Assembly (NCBI RefSeq): GCF_023634655.1
Contig: NZ_JAMKMS010000003.1
Span: 278,502-342,501, forward strand
Direction of reading: 5' to 3'
DNA length: 64,000 bases
Source: Vibrio methylphosphonaticus
GTDB lineage: Bacteria; Pseudomonadota; Gammaproteobacteria; Enterobacterales; Vibrionaceae
The position numbers and the translations under genes are program-made. The notes under the pieces are model-generated. The model was not told the origin of the DNA, did no database searches, and saw nothing but the letters and a program-made list of their open reading frames with translations. Shown here piece by piece: positions 7,990-18,500 of this stretch (positions are counted from its first letter, which is position 1; each line of letters begins with the position of its first letter).

Positions 7990-8910
7990 ATGCATAATAG
8001 CTTTCAATATCCAATTGGCACCCCCGGTCAAAAATGGACTGAGCAAGAAGTCCTTCAATGGCGCGCTACTACGTCTGTTAAACGTACATACCAACAAGAT
8101 GTCCTACCTAAAATAGAAGCACTGAGAGACACATTAGATGTGGAGCAGTACGGTGCGTTATCCTACGATATCGAGCGTTTTCCACTCTTTGCGTTAAAAA
8201 CGAAAAAATGGCATGCGGACAAACCGACGATCTTGGTGACTGGTGGTGTTCACGGCTATGAAACCTCTGGTGTACATGGCGCTTTGCAATTTGCCAAAGT
8301 CAACGCCCAAGACTTTGAAGACGAGTTTAATATCGTCATCGTCCCATGTGTCAGTCCTTGGGGCTACGAAACCATCAATCGTTGGAATCCAAACGCTGTT
8401 GATCCAAACCGTTCGTTTTATTCTAATTCGCCAGCAGAAGAGTCAGCAAATGTCATGGCACTGGTTGCAAAACTGGGCGTTCCGATCCTTGCGCACATCG
8501 ATCTGCATGAGACCACCGATTCTGATGAAAGTGAATTTAGACCCGCTCTCGCAGCCCGCGACGGTCTCGATTATTTTGAGGACAGTGTCCCAGATGGTTT
8601 CTACCTGGTCGGTAATACAGACAATCCCGCTGAAGCCTTCCAAACCGCTATTATTAAGTCAGTAGAAAAAGTAACGCACATTGCCCCACCAGACAACGAA
8701 GGTAAGATTATTGGTTCCACCGTTGTTCAACATGGTGTGATTAATTACCCACTGAAAAAGCTCAGTCTTTGTACTGGCATGACCGACTGCCTCTATTCAA
8801 CCACAACGGAAGTTTACCCAGATAGCCCTAAAGTGGATGAGCAAGAGTGTAATGATGCGCAAGTCGCCGCTATTTTAGGTGGTATTCACTACCTACAGAA
8901 AAACGCTTAA
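7990..8910 (+). CDS. M14-family zinc carboxypeptidase-like hydrolase
   Basis: 306 residues. Zinc-site elements of the M14/succinylglutamate desuccinylase fold are present: GGVHGYET (His and Glu ligands) around residues 82-89, and HIDLHETT around 167-174, which gives the second histidine. PCVSPWGYETINRWNP and DPNRSF match the substrate-side segment of M14 peptidases, where the DPNR arginine contacts the carboxylate. There is no signal peptide, so it acts in the cytoplasm. The peptide or N-acyl amino acid substrate is unknown. AAGAGAACAG precedes the ATG. The gene ends before a GC hairpin at 8917-8940. Confidence 0.8.
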   Translation: MHNSFQYPIGTPGQKWTEQEVLQWRATTSVKRTYQQDVLPKIEALRDTLDVEQYGALSYDIERFPLFALKTKKWHADKPTILVTGGVHGYETSGVHGALQFAKVNAQDFEDEFNIVIVPCVSPWGYETINRWNPNAVDPNRSFYSNSPAEESANVMALVAKLGVPILAHIDLHETTDSDESEFRPALAARDGLDYFEDSVPDGFYLVGNTDNPAEAFQTAIIKSVEKVTHIAPPDNEGKIIGSTVVQHGVINYPLKKLSLCTGMTDCLYSTTTEVYPDSPKVDEQECNDAQVAAILGGIHYLQKNA

Positions 8911-9293
8911 CGGTTATAAGGGTGCGGTATCGCACCCTTACTCGAATGCCCTAAGTACTTACCGGTACAACGTATCGGTATAATGTATCGGTATAAAAAA
9001 GTCCCTGCCTAGTGGCATTTCAGTAAGAAGCACACCTGCAAAAACACAGCTTCCTTTCTAGCTTTCAACAAATAGAGTGATGAACAAAACAAGCCATAGT
9101 AAATCATCACCAAAACGCACCCAAACTCTAAGATAATTTTATGAATTCGCAGCGCCATCACATCAATTCATAAACTCCAGACCAATAACCCCGCAAAATA
9201 ATCACTTCCTATTCTATCTGACCTAAAATAACGGTAGGCTATAGTCATAAAGTCTAAAAATAACAAAAACAAATACAAGGAAGTGGAAGCCGC
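8911..9293. other. Non-coding spacer with hairpin, short direct repeat and inverted repeat
   Basis: A 10-bp hairpin (8917-8926 with 8931-8940, TAAGGGTGCG arms) lacks a T-tract. GTATCGGTATA occurs twice at about 8970-8997. TTTATGAATT (9138-9147) is repeated inverted as AATTCATAAA (9165-9174). I see no gene. The right end should hold the promoter of the outer-membrane protein. Confidence 0.5.
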
Positions 9294-10613
9294 ATGACAT
9301 ATCGTCGTATCTTAGGTGTCATTACCGCACTCAGTTGCACGCTCATCACACCACTGAGCCAAGCATCGACACCCACCAGCGTAAAATCACGAGTCGACCG
9401 ACTTGAAACTCCAGATCGTGTCCGTGAATCAATGATCCTTCCCTACTTGTTTAGCACAGAGACCATGGGGCTAAACATAGGTGTTGGCGGAATGGTAAAA
9501 GGTTGGCATCAAGACCAAATGACCATTGGGGGTACCGTATTCGGTGGCGATGTCAGCCGAGCCGCAGCAGGCGGTGTCTGGAACTACATGATTCCTGGTA
9601 CCGAACGCGTATTTTTAAGTGCCTACGGCATGCTAGGTTACTACCCGAAGCAACGAGCCTATACCACTGGACCAGATTCTTACCCTGCAGGGACGCCACT
9701 GCCAGGCAGCAACGGCTCTTCTAACCAGCAGTTTTTTGAAGCAGATGGCACCTCCAACTGGTTCGATATTAAAATGGAGTATGTACTTCCAATCGGTGCC
9801 AACCGTCAACACGGACTTGTTGATTATTCCATCAGAAATGGCCTGTTGGTGTCTGAACCTTCAGGTGGCAAAGAATGGAATCCAATGACCAGCGGTTCAA
9901 CCATTTTTGTCGCGAGACAGTTTAACCGCTATCAATCGTTTGAGTTTTCTCAAGGCACTGCTGATGGCACTATCCATGCGATGGAGTTCGGGCTCCTTTA
10001 TGATAATACGGACTTTGCACCTAACCCTTCTTTTGGTAGCCGACAGTATGTCGCCACATCCCATGACTGGGGTTGGTTTGAATCGAAACAACAATGGTCA
10101 TTCCATGAAGTTGACTTAAGTAAATATTTTTCATTGGGTAAATCAGATTGGGCGTCTCAACGAATTATCGCTATGAACTTTTGGACAGGGCTGTCTCCAA
10201 CGTGGAACGTAGAGACTGATGGCCAAGGACAACAGACCGTCAGCGGAGGGGCACCATATAATGAAGGGGCCACACTGGGTGGATTCACCCGTATGCGTGG
10301 CTATGACAACAACCGATTCCACGATAAAGCCGTTATCTATGGCTCGGCAGAATATCGCTATACTTTGGCCTACAACCCGGCGAAAGATGTCTCTTGGTTA
10401 AACTTTTTGCGTATTGACTGGATCCAACTCGTAGGATTTGTTGAAGTCGGTCGAGTTGGCGCCGATTATACGGCAAACGAACTCCTAACCGATCTTAAGT
10501 ACGATGCCGGTGGTTCAGTTCGAGCATTAATGGCAGGCTTGGTGGTTCGGGCAGACATAGCAAAATCACCAGAGAGCACCAACTTCTGGATTATGGTTGA
10601 TCATCCTTTCTAA
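9294..10613 (+). CDS. Omp85/BamA-type surface-antigen outer-membrane barrel protein
   Basis: 439 residues with a signal peptide (hydrophobic core near 8-20, cleavage near LSQA-S, residue 25). The sequence is a series of alternating beta strands ending in a terminal phenylalanine (WIMVDHPF), as outer-membrane barrels do. GFTRMRGYDNNRFHDK near residue 345 is the conserved RGY/F element of the Omp85 barrel lumen. There are no POTRA repeats between the signal and the barrel, only a short helical stretch (VKSRVDRLETPDRV), so it is a stand-alone barrel, unlike BamA or TamA. A role in export or lipid handling cannot be decided. AAGGAAGTGG precedes the ATG. Confidence 0.75.
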   Translation: MTYRRILGVITALSCTLITPLSQASTPTSVKSRVDRLETPDRVRESMILPYLFSTETMGLNIGVGGMVKGWHQDQMTIGGTVFGGDVSRAAAGGVWNYMIPGTERVFLSAYGMLGYYPKQRAYTTGPDSYPAGTPLPGSNGSSNQQFFEADGTSNWFDIKMEYVLPIGANRQHGLVDYSIRNGLLVSEPSGGKEWNPMTSGSTIFVARQFNRYQSFEFSQGTADGTIHAMEFGLLYDNTDFAPNPSFGSRQYVATSHDWGWFESKQQWSFHEVDLSKYFSLGKSDWASQRIIAMNFWTGLSPTWNVETDGQGQQTVSGGAPYNEGATLGGFTRMRGYDNNRFHDKAVIYGSAEYRYTLAYNPAKDVSWLNFLRIDWIQLVGFVEVGRVGADYTANELLTDLKYDAGGSVRALMAGLVVRADIAKSPESTNFWIMVDHPF

Positions 10614-11046
10614 ATTTCAGTCAATGGATTGATAGTACAGGCTAAAACTGGCTATCAATCCAACTGTTCAATGCTCTCACTTTGAGGCGCTCTCTAAGAC
10701 CTGATAAACAACACAAAATCATACATCTGAACGGTGTTAATCGCCGGATAAGAACAGGCTAACTCACCACGTTTAGTCTGATTTTCAACACAATCACCCT
10801 TCCCCATCGCTAAATCTCAAGCGTTTAGTGCCCTAGTAAGGCCCAGCCTTTGGTGGCTCACACAGTAAAATGGCTCGTGATATCAAATACCAAGCGGGTG
10901 TTATTTGACCACTTTGGTGACTAACTCGAATCGAAAGTGAGATAAAAGGAAGAGGTAAGGTTAGACGCATAAATGTAAGGTAACGTTATGATTGATAATA
11001 AAATGGCCCGTTCATTCAACGGGCCATTTTAATGACATACTCTCTG
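10614..11046. other. Non-coding spacer with 3' hairpin
   Basis: TGGATTGATAG (10625-10635) pairs with CTATCAATCCA (10652-10662) just behind the barrel gene and may end its transcript, although no T-run follows. The rest, up to the convergent small gene's terminator at 11000-11030, shows no ORF or motif I can support. Confidence 0.5.
11000..11030 (-). terminator. Rho-independent terminator of the 79-residue gene
   Basis: Arms AAAATGGCCCGTT (11000-11012) and AACGGGCCATTTT (11018-11030), loop of 5, read on the minus strand into ATTATC. Confidence 0.85.
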
Positions 11047-11286
11047 TTACTTACTTGGAGTTTGTAATAATTCAATGGCTAACTCTACAGCCTTGTCAAT
11101 ATGATGGCTCCCTTCTAATTTTCCCGAACTTACCGGGCCAAGTACGTTGGCATACAAGGCAAGTTGTTTAGAAAATGGCAGACCTAAATGTTCATACAAT
11201 GCTTGGCGAATTTCGGCATGCTGTTCAGGAGCATGATCAGCAAGACGGGTTAACGTATCGTAAATCAAAGTAGTTGTGGTATTCAT
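11047..11286 (-). CDS. Small helical protein of unknown family
   Basis: 79 residues, mainly helical, with no cysteines and no signal peptide. It opens MNTTTTLIYDTLTRLADHAP and continues with EIRQALYEHLGLPF, LYANVLGPVSSGKLEG and a final helix IDKAVELAIELLQ. It looks like a compact cytoplasmic domain; the GPVSSGKLEG turn is reminiscent of a conserved binding loop, but I cannot assign it. It has a clean terminator of its own and about 700 bp without genes upstream, so it is probably a genuine monocistronic gene. Confidence 0.6.
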   Translation of the reverse strand: MNTTTTLIYDTLTRLADHAPEQHAEIRQALYEHLGLPFSKQLALYANVLGPVSSGKLEGSHHIDKAVELAIELLQTPSK

Positions 11287-11401
11287 TCGTTTTATTTTCT
11301 TTAGCTTTGGGGGACCCTTAGTTTACAATTATTTCACTTTATCTTGCTGTGACATAAATCATACAATAGTATTAATAGCAAAAAATCCAATAACGAGTCC
11401 G

Positions 11402-11829
11402 TTGACAGCATTGAGCATGAATTACCATTTACGATGCCATGCTACCCATAACGGTAACCGGTTATGCCCTCAAACTACGACAATATCGAAGATACTCGAT
11501 GCTTTTACATACCTAAACGTCGCCAAAGCGGCGGCATCCTCTCGGGAAAAGTCCCTACGTTTACTCGGCTTTAAAGCCTAGCGATGCTGAATCGGTCACC
11601 ATATCGTCTACGTCTATTTCAATAATACGAACTATCAGCCGAGCCATCAGATGAAAAAGGTGGCTCCCTGCTCCTCACCAACAGAGCAGACTTCAACTCA
11701 TTTCTCTCTATGCGTAAATCAATTAAACGTATAAAACATGAGAAATAGCGGTGTTATTTATCCTAGTAAAGACGTGCCGCTCCCCCTAAAGCGCAGAATC
11801 GCCTAGTCACCGATTCTGCGCTTCTTTTT
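11402..11829 (+). ncRNA. Candidate structured RNA ending in a strong terminator
   Basis: A chain of hairpins with no credible ORF. AAACGT (11515-11520) with ACGTTT (11557-11562) closes a three-way junction holding CGCC/GGCG and GGGA/TCCC hairpins. Then follow GGCTTTAAAGCC (11567-11578), GAGCCA/TGGCTC (11641-11666) and CTGCTC/GAGCAG (11668-11689), then the terminator at 11789-11829. A consensus -35 TTGACA sits at 11402-11407; the best -10 (TACCAT) is spaced only 15 bp. The extent is a guess. It could instead be a long leader or a decayed region. Confidence 0.4.
11789..11829 (+). terminator. Strong Rho-independent terminator with no coding gene before it
   Basis: Arms AAGCGCAGAATCG (11789-11801) and CGATTCTGCGCTT (11811-11823), loop of 9, followed by CTTTTTG. 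The nearest plus-strand gene upstream ends more than 1.1 kb away (10613). Confidence 0.85.
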
Positions 11830-11996
11830 GGGATTAACTTCACGGTTTATCTCATGCATTTAATCTCGACTACTTTTGTAAAATGCGCGCTAGTTTGTGT
11901 AAAACGACTACTGCTACTCTGCAATGAATAAAACAAAGCCACTCTAAAGGTTATTTAGAAGTGTCTGAAGTCTTTAAACATTAAACGAGGTACAGC

Positions 11997-13145
11997 ATGT
12001 CTAACGCTTTCTACATTCCATCACTTAATCTCATGGGCGCGGGTTGTCTTACTGAGGCCGTTAATACCATTAAAACACATGGGTTTACAAAGGCATTAGT
12101 CGTCACTGATAGCGTGTTAAATAAGATCGGTGCGGTCAACAAACTTACGGCATTGCTAGACACAGCGAATGTTGCTTCGGTGATTTATGATGGCACAAAA
12201 CCCAACCCAACAATTGAAAATGTTAATGATGGTTTGGCGTTATTAAAACAGCACCAATGTGACTGCGTTATTTCATTTGGTGGTGGCTCACCACATGATT
12301 GCGCAAAAGGCATAGCGCTGTTAGCGACTAATGGCGGTGAGATTAAAGATTACGAAGGTGTAGACGTATCAACGAAACCACAACTGCCATTGATTGCGAT
12401 TAATACCACGGCGGGTACGGCATCCGAGATGACACGTTTTTGTATTATTACCGATGACGCCCGCCACATTAAAATGGCGATTGTTGATAAAAATGTCACA
12501 CCAATTATCTCGGTAAATGATCCAGAGCTTATGCTGGCTAAACCGGCCTCACTAACCGCTGCAACCGGCATGGATGCACTGACGCACGCCATTGAAGCTT
12601 ACGTTTCCGTTGCCGCAACACCTGTTACCGATGCGGTAGCAATCAAAGCTATTGAAATGGTACAAGCGAACTTAAGAGAAGCGGTTCGCAACGGCGACAA
12701 CTTAGAAGCGCGTGACAACATGGCTTATGCGCAGTTTATGGCTGGTATGGCATTTAACAACGCCTCACTCGGCTATGTTCATGCTATTGCCCATCAGCTT
12801 GGTGGCTTTTACGACCTGCCTCATGGTGTATGCAACGCCATTTTATTACCGCATGTTCAGGACTACAACGCGAAAGTCGTTCCGTCTCGCTTAGCCGACG
12901 TCGCACGTGCCATGGGTGTTAACACAGCAGACATGACCGATGCACAAGCGGCAAGTGCAGGGCTAGATGCTATTCGCCAATTATCAAAAGATGTCGACAT
13001 TCCTTCTGGTTTAGAAGAGCTAGGGGTTAGCAAAGACGACTTTGATGTATTGGCTCAAAATGCATTAAAAGACGCGTGTGGCTTCACAAACCCGAAACAA
13101 GCTAGTCACGATGAAGTCGTCGACATTCTAGCTGCCGCTTTGTAG
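11997..13145 (+). CDS. Iron-containing (group III) alcohol dehydrogenase
   Basis: 382 residues, the usual length of the YiaY/AdhB class. It oxidises or reduces short alcohols and aldehydes, or threonine-like substrates, with NAD(P) in the cytoplasm. The nucleotide-binding [12 protein letters not shown] sits near residues 95-106, with [13 protein letters not shown] after it. The iron site is [13 protein letters not shown] (Asp and His) plus HAIAHQLGG and LPHGVCNA, which supply the remaining histidines. GAGG precedes the ATG. A terminator follows at 13203, then an AraC-type regulator on the same strand that may control it (inference from proximity). The substrate cannot be told from sequence. 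Confidence 0.9.
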   Translation: MSNAFYIPSLNLMGAGCLTEAVNTIKTHGFTKALVVTDSVLNKIGAVNKLTALLDTANVASVIYDGTKPNPTIENVNDGLALLKQHQCDCVISFGGGSPHDCAKGIALLATNGGEIKDYEGVDVSTKPQLPLIAINTTAGTASEMTRFCIITDDARHIKMAIVDKNVTPIISVNDPELMLAKPASLTAATGMDALTHAIEAYVSVAATPVTDAVAIKAIEMVQANLREAVRNGDNLEARDNMAYAQFMAGMAFNNASLGYVHAIAHQLGGFYDLPHGVCNAILLPHVQDYNAKVVPSRLADVARAMGVNTADMTDAQAASAGLDAIRQLSKDVDIPSGLEELGVSKDDFDVLAQNALKDACGFTNPKQASHDEVVDILAAAL

Positions 13146-13202
13146 CAATGTTAATTACTACAAACAAGCTAGCGTAACGACAGACTAGCTGCGGTAGCTC
13201 TC

Positions 13203-13236
13203 AAAAATGCAGGTTAATCGATTACCTGCATTTTTC
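13203..13236 (+). terminator. Rho-independent terminator of the alcohol dehydrogenase gene
   Basis: Arms AAAAATGCAGGT and ACCTGCATTTTT around AATCGATT, followed by more T. Confidence 0.85.
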
Positions 13237-13334
13237 ATTTTGTAAACCCTTCCCCTTTCCTATTGCAGATCAATGTTACACGCGGTTGCTGTGCTTAGTA
13301 TATACGTAGCTGAGTAATGGAGAGCCGATCGTCT

Positions 13335-14198
13335 ATGCATAAAATTAGTAACTTTTGTCGAATTGACGAGCGAGAGTACGCACTTTCTACGGGCAATATG
13401 AATGTCCTCTATTACGATCTCCCGCAACACTTTCACGATGAATATCGTTCCTACGATGCCCCCCGGCTATGTACGATTTTAAAAGGAAGCAAATCTGTTG
13501 TCGTTAACCAATCGGGAAACTTCCAATATCAGAGCGATCAATCGATCTTGTTACCGCCAAACTCTACTATTTACATGACCATGCCAGAAGAGACGAAAGC
13601 GCTGGTCTATGAATTTCACGAGCCTATCGTTGAACAAGTACGCCAGCGGGTGTCTGACACCCTCGAACTTAATGCGGCGGGCTCACTCAACTCACACCAA
13701 TTTGCCATCAACCCTGTTGACCATCGAATAGAAGCTCTGCACTCTAGGATGCAAGAAATCCTTCGCTCACAAGACACCAGCATGGACTTTCTTATTGATT
13801 TAACCGGCCAAGAGATGGTATTTGAATTGATGCGAAAAACCAGCTGCCAAAACATCATTACCAGCCACAACAAACACCCTATCAGTAAAGCGATACGTAT
13901 TATGCGCTCATCAGCAGGGTTGCAAATGAGTCTGTCACAAATCGCAGAAGAAGTGGGCATGTCGCTTTCAAGTTTTTCACAAAAATTCAAAGCAGTGACA
14001 CAGCTTAGCCCTAAGCAGTACCTAACCCAATTAAGGTTACAAGCGGCGTATCGAAATCTAGCTTCGATGTCTGTGACCGATGCTGCATTAGAGTCTGGCT
14101 ACAATAATATTTCCCATTTTATTCGCTTGTTTAAAGACGAGTACGGTCTAACGCCAAAGCAATTTCAAACTACTCGCCCCGTCGTAGACCCTATGTAA
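13335..14198 (+). CDS. AraC-family transcriptional regulator
   Basis: 287 residues from the ATG at 13335. The N-terminal ~130 residues form a cupin sensor (LCTILKGSKSVVV, SILLPPNST). The C-terminal ~95 residues carry two helix-turn-helix motifs: MSLSQIAEEVGMSLSSFSQK and VTDAALESGYNNISHFIRLF, followed by the family signature GLTPKQFQ. An in-frame ATG lies at 13317, but the GGAGAG at 13319-13324 fits the ATG at 13335. It lies behind the alcohol dehydrogenase gene and may regulate it. The stop codon is embedded in a 13-bp tandem repeat. Confidence 0.85.
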   Translation: MHKISNFCRIDEREYALSTGNMNVLYYDLPQHFHDEYRSYDAPRLCTILKGSKSVVVNQSGNFQYQSDQSILLPPNSTIYMTMPEETKALVYEFHEPIVEQVRQRVSDTLELNAAGSLNSHQFAINPVDHRIEALHSRMQEILRSQDTSMDFLIDLTGQEMVFELMRKTSCQNIITSHNKHPISKAIRIMRSSAGLQMSLSQIAEEVGMSLSSFSQKFKAVTQLSPKQYLTQLRLQAAYRNLASMSVTDAALESGYNNISHFIRLFKDEYGLTPKQFQTTRPVVDPM

Positions 14199-14255
14199 TG
14201 GCTCTATGTAATGGCTCTATGAAATGGCCCTATGAAATGGCCCTATGTAATGGCC
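14191..14255. repeat. 13-bp tandem repeat, five copies, containing the regulator's stop codon
   Basis: Units CTATGTAATGGCT, CTATGTAATGGCT, CTATGAAATGGCC, CTATGAAATGGCC and CTATGTAATGGCC run head to tail. The first unit supplies the last Met codon and the TAA stop (14196-14198). Confidence 0.9.
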
Positions 14256-14335
14256 CTATAGCAGGACCATTAACGTACACGCCCGCATGGTTAACGCTTA
14301 AGTTAACGCTTCAATAAGGCTAATACCCAGCGAAA

Positions 14336-15052
14336 TTAAAAATAGTAGTTGGCCTGAACCCATCCTGTGGTGTCCTTACGAGAAATGTCGGACTCCGCCG
14401 TATGCTCGACTTTAAACCCTACCGAGACGGAATCCGTCACCATGTAGCCACCGCCAACTTCAATTTGCGTCAGCCATTCGCTTGCACGCTGTACATAAGT
14501 AGATTTCGGGTTGGCATACAACCAGTGCCTAGCATCAAACGCATACATCCCGTAGAGGCCCGCTTGATAGATATTACTATCTTGTTTATCTGTAACAGCA
14601 TGCGTATTTTTCTCGTCTACATGAGTACGTCCAATAGATAACATAGGGAAAAGAAGAAAATTGTCCGTAATCTCAAATTTATATATCATACCTGCTAATG
14701 CGGTTGTACTGTCACGGTCACCAAGTACATCAACACTAAAGCCAAGCCCATCAGTAACATGAAAATAACGGGCACGGTAGTTATAAGCAATTTTATCATC
14801 GACCGTTTTCTTATCCGCCACTCCAACATCCAGTTGAAATATATTTGCCCCAAAGCCAAGCATACCGTTGATTTGAGTCGCATCACCTGAGCGTGATAAA
14901 CCTAATGTTGAAAATGATGCTGTCGGATCACCATAGTTAATATCTTCCACCGAGTCAGATTGAGCTAATTCTGTGTTCTTTGTCGTTGCTTCTTCAGCGT
15001 AAGCACCAAAAGCGAGCGAACTGATAACCACTGTAAGGATCGTTTTTTTCAT
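14336..15052 (-). CDS. Outer-membrane beta-barrel-like exported protein
   Basis: 238 residues from the ATG at 15052. A signal peptide (MKKTILTVVISSLAFGAYA, cleavage at residue 19) is followed by an acidic linker and then alternating amphipathic strands such as INGMLGFGANIFQLDVGV, ending WVQANYYF with a terminal phenylalanine typical of barrel proteins. The size suggests about 8 to 10 strands. I recognise no specific porin or adhesin family. The frame opens nine codons earlier, but the signal peptide begins at the internal Met. No partner gene is adjacent: it converges on the AraC regulator and its promoter lies in the 529-bp spacer to the right. Confidence 0.65.
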   Translation of the reverse strand: MKKTILTVVISSLAFGAYAEEATTKNTELAQSDSVEDINYGDPTASFSTLGLSRSGDATQINGMLGFGANIFQLDVGVADKKTVDDKIAYNYRARYFHVTDGLGFSVDVLGDRDSTTALAGMIYKFEITDNFLLFPMLSIGRTHVDEKNTHAVTDKQDSNIYQAGLYGMYAFDARHWLYANPKSTYVQRASEWLTQIEVGGGYMVTDSVSVGFKVEHTAESDISRKDTTGWVQANYYF

Positions 15053-15581
15053 TTCATTACCCAAGTAAACAACTTCCATTTATCTCAGTCTTCCGTGGAG
15101 AAATTAGGACACGGTGGAAACGGCACGTTTCATCACAAAGTGTCATGATTGTCGTATCAAAAACTCATTGTCCGAATAGACCTAAGTAGTAACAACAGCG
15201 TACTTAGATCAACTCGTTCGAGGTGGGGCAAACTTTATAGGCAACGAGCAAATAGGTAAAAGCAGGAGTTATTCGAAAATCGAATATAAATCGTAATTTA
15301 TCGACTTTCGGAAGAAGAAGGTGAGGGAGTAGAAATAGTCCATTGACTTGGACTTAAACGTTGGGGAATTATTGAAAAGCTCAAACAAAATCCACATAAA
15401 CAACTGATTTATAATTTAAAAATACAAATTCAATCACAACCAACATGTCACCTTTCACCCAGACTTTAGGCTGCAATTAGAGGAAATGGAACTATGCACT
15501 CAACCACCTTTTACCCACCACTTTTGAGGATAAGTAGTGAGTAAAAAGTCGAGGCAGAGTTAAAACAAAGACTGACGTTAA
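15053..15581. other. Non-coding spacer between two minus-strand genes
   Basis: It holds the promoter region of the barrel protein (left part) and the 3' side of the RND gene (right part). I see no ORF, no strong hairpin with a T-run and no repeat that I can support. Confidence 0.4.
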
Positions 15582-18500
15582 CTAAGACGAATGTGAATGA
15601 TCATCGTTGAGCTTATGAGGAAAATACACTCGCTTTAACTTAGTGAACAAGTGCCCAATATCTTCTAGCATGACATACAAACATGGTACCAATATCAGTG
15701 TGACAACAGTGGCGTACATCACGGCAAATCCAAGTGCGACAGCCATCGGCTTCACAAATGCTGCCTGTAGACTGGTCTCAAACATGATGGGTAATACCCC
15801 AAAGAAAGTGGTAATCGACGTCAAGGTTATCGCTCTAAATCGAGCACAACCCGCCTCCACCACCGCTTGCTTAGCACACTGACAACGCAATTTGATTTGG
15901 TTAACATAATCGGTCATGACCAAGGAGTCATTAATGACCACCCCTGCCGCGGCTATCAACCCAAAAGTCGACATCATGCTCATATCTAGACCATAAAAAT
16001 AGTGTCCCCATATGGCGCCAGTTAAACTGAACGGAATGACCGACATAATAATAAATGGCTGCGCATAGCTCTTTAGTGGGATCGCCAGTAGCATATACAC
16101 GGTAATCATACCGGCGATGAAAAAGACGATCTGCTCTGCCTTTTGCTTTTGTTGCTCCTCAATCGTTCCTCCTAGCTCCGTCACCACTTGTGGGTACTGA
16201 GCCTGTATATTGGGCAACACATTTTCTTCGATATTCTTAACGGCTTGATCAGGTTCTATTTGAGCTTCATCGATAGAACCGTAAACATAAACCGTTCTAT
16301 AGCCATTCTCTCGGCGTATCTGGTTGATGCCCGGTTTACTATCAATATTAACCACATCACCTAACATGACCTTTTTCCCCGCAGGGGTTGTGATCAGTGC
16401 ATAGCGTAAAGATGAAAATGCCTCACGAGTCAATTTGGGGTAACGCACCATCACGCGCACTTCTTCGGTATTTCGTAATACTCGCTGAGCCTCCCCCCCG
16501 TAAAAACTGCCACCCACTTGAGACGCTATACTCGCCAGATCGAGCCCAAGATCGTACGCGACAGGTTTTAAAGACAATTGAACCTCTCGACTACCTGTAT
16601 CCATCGATGAGCTAATGTCATAAAGTCCCGTCTGCTGTTGCAGCTCAGAAATCAATGCCCGACCTGCCGCGTTAAGTACCTCCATATCGGGACCATAAAG
16701 CAGGTAACCAAATTCATCACCGCCTTCACCACCCGTCACGTTGTCATTAATCACAATTGACTTTAACCCAACGATGGTTGGCATTTTTTCTCGCCATCGC
16801 TTTGATAGCTCAAACGCATCCACCGGGCGAATATCTTCATCAACCAAAGGCATGATAATCATGCCTTTGGTCCGACTGGTATTGATGGTCATCATATCTC
16901 GCACTGCACGCTGACCATACTCTTGCTCAATCTCTTCATTGACCTCTTGAACAATGCGTTCAAGCGTTAACAGTGCCTCTATCGTTTGTTCGTCTGAGGC
17001 ATTGCTGTTCATCTCAATGGTGATCATGGGAAAATCAGACGGGACTTTAGGACTTGGAATCATACGAACGTGCCCCGCTGTCAGCATAGCAACGCTTATA
17101 ACAAGAACCGCGATAAAGCCCATTACCACCGACCATCGCCACTCTACACACCAAGATACCGTTCGTTTGTATGGTCCATCAACAAACGCAAAGAAGCGAC
17201 GATTGAAACGCGCGCGATAACTGCTTTCTTTTACTGGCGTAAATTTCGTATGCGCTAAGTGAGCAGGTAAGATCAGCTTCGACTCAATTAAACTGAAAAT
17301 CAGACAGAAAATAACCACAATCGATAACCCGTAGAAAAACGCTTTTTCTGGACCCGTTGAAAACAAAAACGGCACAAACACCGCTATCGTGGTCAGAACG
17401 CCGAATGTGGCGGGTGTCGCGACTCTTTGGGCGCCGCGAACGACATTTGTCACACCTCCCCCGCTTTTTTCCACTTCGCTATAAACACTCTCGCCAATAA
17501 CAATGGCATCATCAACAACGATCCCTAGCACCATAATAAAGGCAAATAATGTGATGATATTGATGCTGACATCAAATAAAGGCATCAGCATAACCGCGCC
17601 AAGAAAACACACGGGGAGACCAACCATGACCCACATTGCCAAACGAAAGCGCAAGAATATGGTTAACAGTATCGCCACGAGTACTGCACCTTGCAGTAAG
17701 TTTTTCAGCATCATGTCCAAACGCGCATTAAGATAAAACGTCATATCCATTAACGTATGCAGTTGAATACCATGAGGCAGCACTTCATTCTTCGCTTCGA
17801 TATAGCGTTTTACCGTTTCCGCCACTGGCACCATATTCTGGGTTTTGGTCGCTTTTACCGTGAGATAAATGCCATTTTCTCCCGAGTATTTAAAGTAGTG
17901 TTGTCCCTCGGTAAAGGCATCTTTAATATCGGCAATATCCCCCAGCAACACTTTTGAACCATTTGCCCCCAGCTTGACGGGGATCTGTCTAAATTCAAAT
18001 CCATTGTAATACTGGTTCTCGATTCTGATGGAGACTAAGCCAGTACTCGTGCGCACTTGCCCTGCTGAAAAATTCGCCGAATATTTCTGAATGGCACTAA
18101 CCACATCGTCCAAGGTCAAATCATAGGTACGAAGTTCATCCGGGTGAATTTCGATGCCAATTTCATCAGGCGGTGCACTTACTTCAACTAACGACACATC
18201 ACCGAGCTGCAGTAATTCTTTTTCAATTTGCAGCGCCATGGTTTTAAGTTCAGGTAATGAAGTATTCCCCGACAGCACCATACCAATAACATCTTGCTTA
18301 AACTCTATTTGGGTGACTTTTATCGGTTCCATTGCTTTGGGGAAACTGGCGACCCCATCAACGCGCTGCTTGACCTTGTCTAGTACCTCCATCAAGTTCG
18401 CTTTGGTGTCGATTTCCAATGTCACCATCCCACCTCCACGGTAGGCATCGGTGACCGCTTTCTTTATTTCCGTCACGTCCTTAAGTGATTCCTCAACTTT

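Noticed and set aside
11276..11581. 101-residue plus-strand ORF in the structured spacer
   Set aside because: Its composition is cysteine- and histidine-rich without domain pattern, it overlaps the start of the minus-strand gene and has no ribosome site. Treated as chance.
11515..11700. c-di-GMP, FMN or other known riboswitch
   Set aside because: Neither strand shows the conserved loops of these classes as I know them, and a terminator separates the region from the next gene.
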